7,109 nucleotides of DNA, taken from positions 1 through 7,109 of the forward strand of contig JAFAED010000050.1 of NCBI GenBank assembly GCA_023424275.1, read 5' to 3'. This stretch comes from Pseudomonadota bacterium. Lineage in GTDB: Bacteria; Pseudomonadota; Alphaproteobacteria; Sphingomonadales; Sphingomonadaceae. Within the stretch, counting starts at the first letter, position 1. Every line of letters begins with the position of its first letter. Under the pieces are notes generated by a model. That model was not told the DNA's origin. It did no database searches and was given only the letters and a program-made list of their open reading frames with translations. Below are positions 6,825 through 7,109 of this stretch, piece by piece. The position numbers and the translations under genes were made by a program.

Positions 6825-6856
6825 GCTGTTCCTTACCGCATAGCGGACGGGCATGC
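6819..6856. repeat. Twin GGGCATGC elements spaced 30 bases apart
   Basis: GGGCATGC occurs at 6819-6826 and at 6849-6856, start to start exactly 30 bases, or about three helical turns. Each contains the palindrome GCATGC, and on the minus strand each contains one of the two possible ATG starts of the leader ORF. It could be a paired operator or a coincidence of codon content. Confidence 0.35.
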
Positions 6857-6883
6857 AGCCCTTCCATAGCAGGAAGCGCCTGC
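6855..6883 (-). promoter_or_regulatory. Imperfect inverted repeat, possible RNA hairpin or operator
   Basis: Read on the minus strand, GCAG-GCG-CTTCC, loop TGCTAT, GGAAG-GG-CTGC gives a 5-bp inner stem and a 4-bp outer stem around a small internal loop. If transcribed, the inner stem would pair with the GGAAGG that could serve as ribosome binding site for the ATG at 6854. As DNA it could equally be a regulator binding site. The transcription start is unknown, so it may lie outside the transcript. Confidence 0.35.
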
Positions 6884-6988
6884 AACCTTGGTTTGAGTTG
6901 GCGGCGCGAAAAAAAATCGCAGACGATGTCGATTTGCCGCATCCCCGTTCGTCGTTTCGATACCGGGTCGATATGGCCGGTTCAGACC

Positions 6989-6994
6989 AAGGAG
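6989..6994 (+). promoter_or_regulatory. Ribosome binding site of the YciI-family gene
   Basis: AAGGAG lies 7 bases before the ATG at 7002, a near-ideal Shine-Dalgarno sequence. It marks this short open frame as a real gene start even though only 36 codons are in the window. Confidence 0.8.
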
Positions 6995-7001
6995 ACAGAC
7001 A

Positions 7002-7109
7002 ATGCGTGTGATGGTGTTCGTCAAGGCGACCGAAGACAGCGAGCAGGGATTTGCTCCCACGCCCGAAACGATGGGAATGATGGAGGCGATGGGCAAGTTC
7101 AACGAGGAA
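7002..7109 (+). CDS. YciI-family (YCII-related, DGPF) protein, N-terminal part (3' end outside window)
   Basis: The first 36 codons of a plus-strand gene cut by the window edge. The protein starts MRVMVFVKATEDSEQG and continues with PTPETMGMMEAMGKFNEE. It closely fits the N-terminus of YCII-related/DGPF proteins: a first beta strand (MVFVKAT), an acidic turn, then a helix with the M-x-x-M-G-K-x-N-E-E pattern. These are small cytoplasmic proteins of about 110-150 residues with a ferredoxin-like fold. They are often found near ECF sigma factors or PhnB-like proteins, and their biochemical role is mostly unknown. The strong AAGGAG seven bases upstream confirms the start. It is divergent from the efflux operon and may be unrelated to it. 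The diagnostic DGPF motif would lie beyond the window. Confidence 0.75.
   Translation, partial: MRVMVFVKATEDSEQGFAPTPETMGMMEAMGKFNEE

Larger units (their letters stand above)
6741..7001. promoter_or_regulatory. Divergent intergenic region between the efflux operon and the YciI-family gene
   Basis: This stretch of about 260 bases must carry promoters for both directions unless the plus-strand gene belongs to a longer transcript. It holds an 8-base A-tract (6909-6916), two GGGCATGC elements, an imperfect inverted repeat, and the possible leader ORF. For the plus strand, a weak promoter candidate is TTGCCG (6934-6939) with TCGATA (6957-6962), spacing 17. No convincing minus-strand -35/-10 pair was found. 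Alphaproteobacterial promoters are variable, so these calls are tentative. Confidence 0.45.

Noticed and set aside
5230..6942. 570-residue minus-strand ORF in another frame over the exporter
   Set aside because: Its product is Arg/Ala/His-rich with no domains, typical of an alternative frame in GC-rich DNA. The exporter frame has clear membrane segments and family motifs.
6833..7102. 89-residue minus-strand ORF across the intergenic region and the YciI start
   Set aside because: It runs antisense through a well-supported gene start and its ribosome binding site, and its sequence shows no family or signal features. Its start has no supporting context.

Overview
The window looks like chromosomal DNA of a GC-rich alphaproteobacterium, most likely a sphingomonad (Sphingopyxis/Sphingomonas type). 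The grounds are codon usage strongly biased to G/C at third positions, frequent GTG starts, and protein sequences that resemble sphingomonad homologues. This is inference from memory of the families, not a database result. There are no rRNA or tRNA genes, CRISPR arrays, insertion sequences or integration signatures.

Left part (1-1323): a plus-strand regulator pair. The C-terminal part of an AraC-family activator (cut by the window edge) overlaps a complete FadR-type GntR repressor by 4 bases (ATGA). A hairpin just after the GntR gene is a plausible terminator facing the minus-strand genes that follow.

Central part (1324-6854): a minus-strand operon read right to left. It begins with a possible 25- or 35-codon leader ORF, followed by an EmrB-like DHA2 family MFS exporter, an EmrA/HlyD-like membrane fusion protein, a NodT-type outer membrane factor lipoprotein and a membrane-anchored GGDEF-domain protein. 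The three efflux genes are nearly seamless (1-base gap, then a 4-base overlap). Together they can build a complete tripartite pump spanning inner membrane, periplasm and outer membrane. The GGDEF gene follows 62 bases later on the same strand, and its signature is GVRLF instead of GGDEF, with other nucleotide-binding residues also replaced. It is therefore probably not a working diguanylate cyclase.

Right part (6855-7109): a divergent intergenic region, then the first 36 codons of a YciI-family (DGPF) protein on the plus strand with a strong ribosome binding site.

Most of the content is conventional. The best candidates for something new are the degenerate GGDEF membrane protein attached to an efflux operon, and the leader ORF with a hairpin that could hide its ribosome binding site, placed before an exporter gene that has no evident Shine-Dalgarno sequence of its own.
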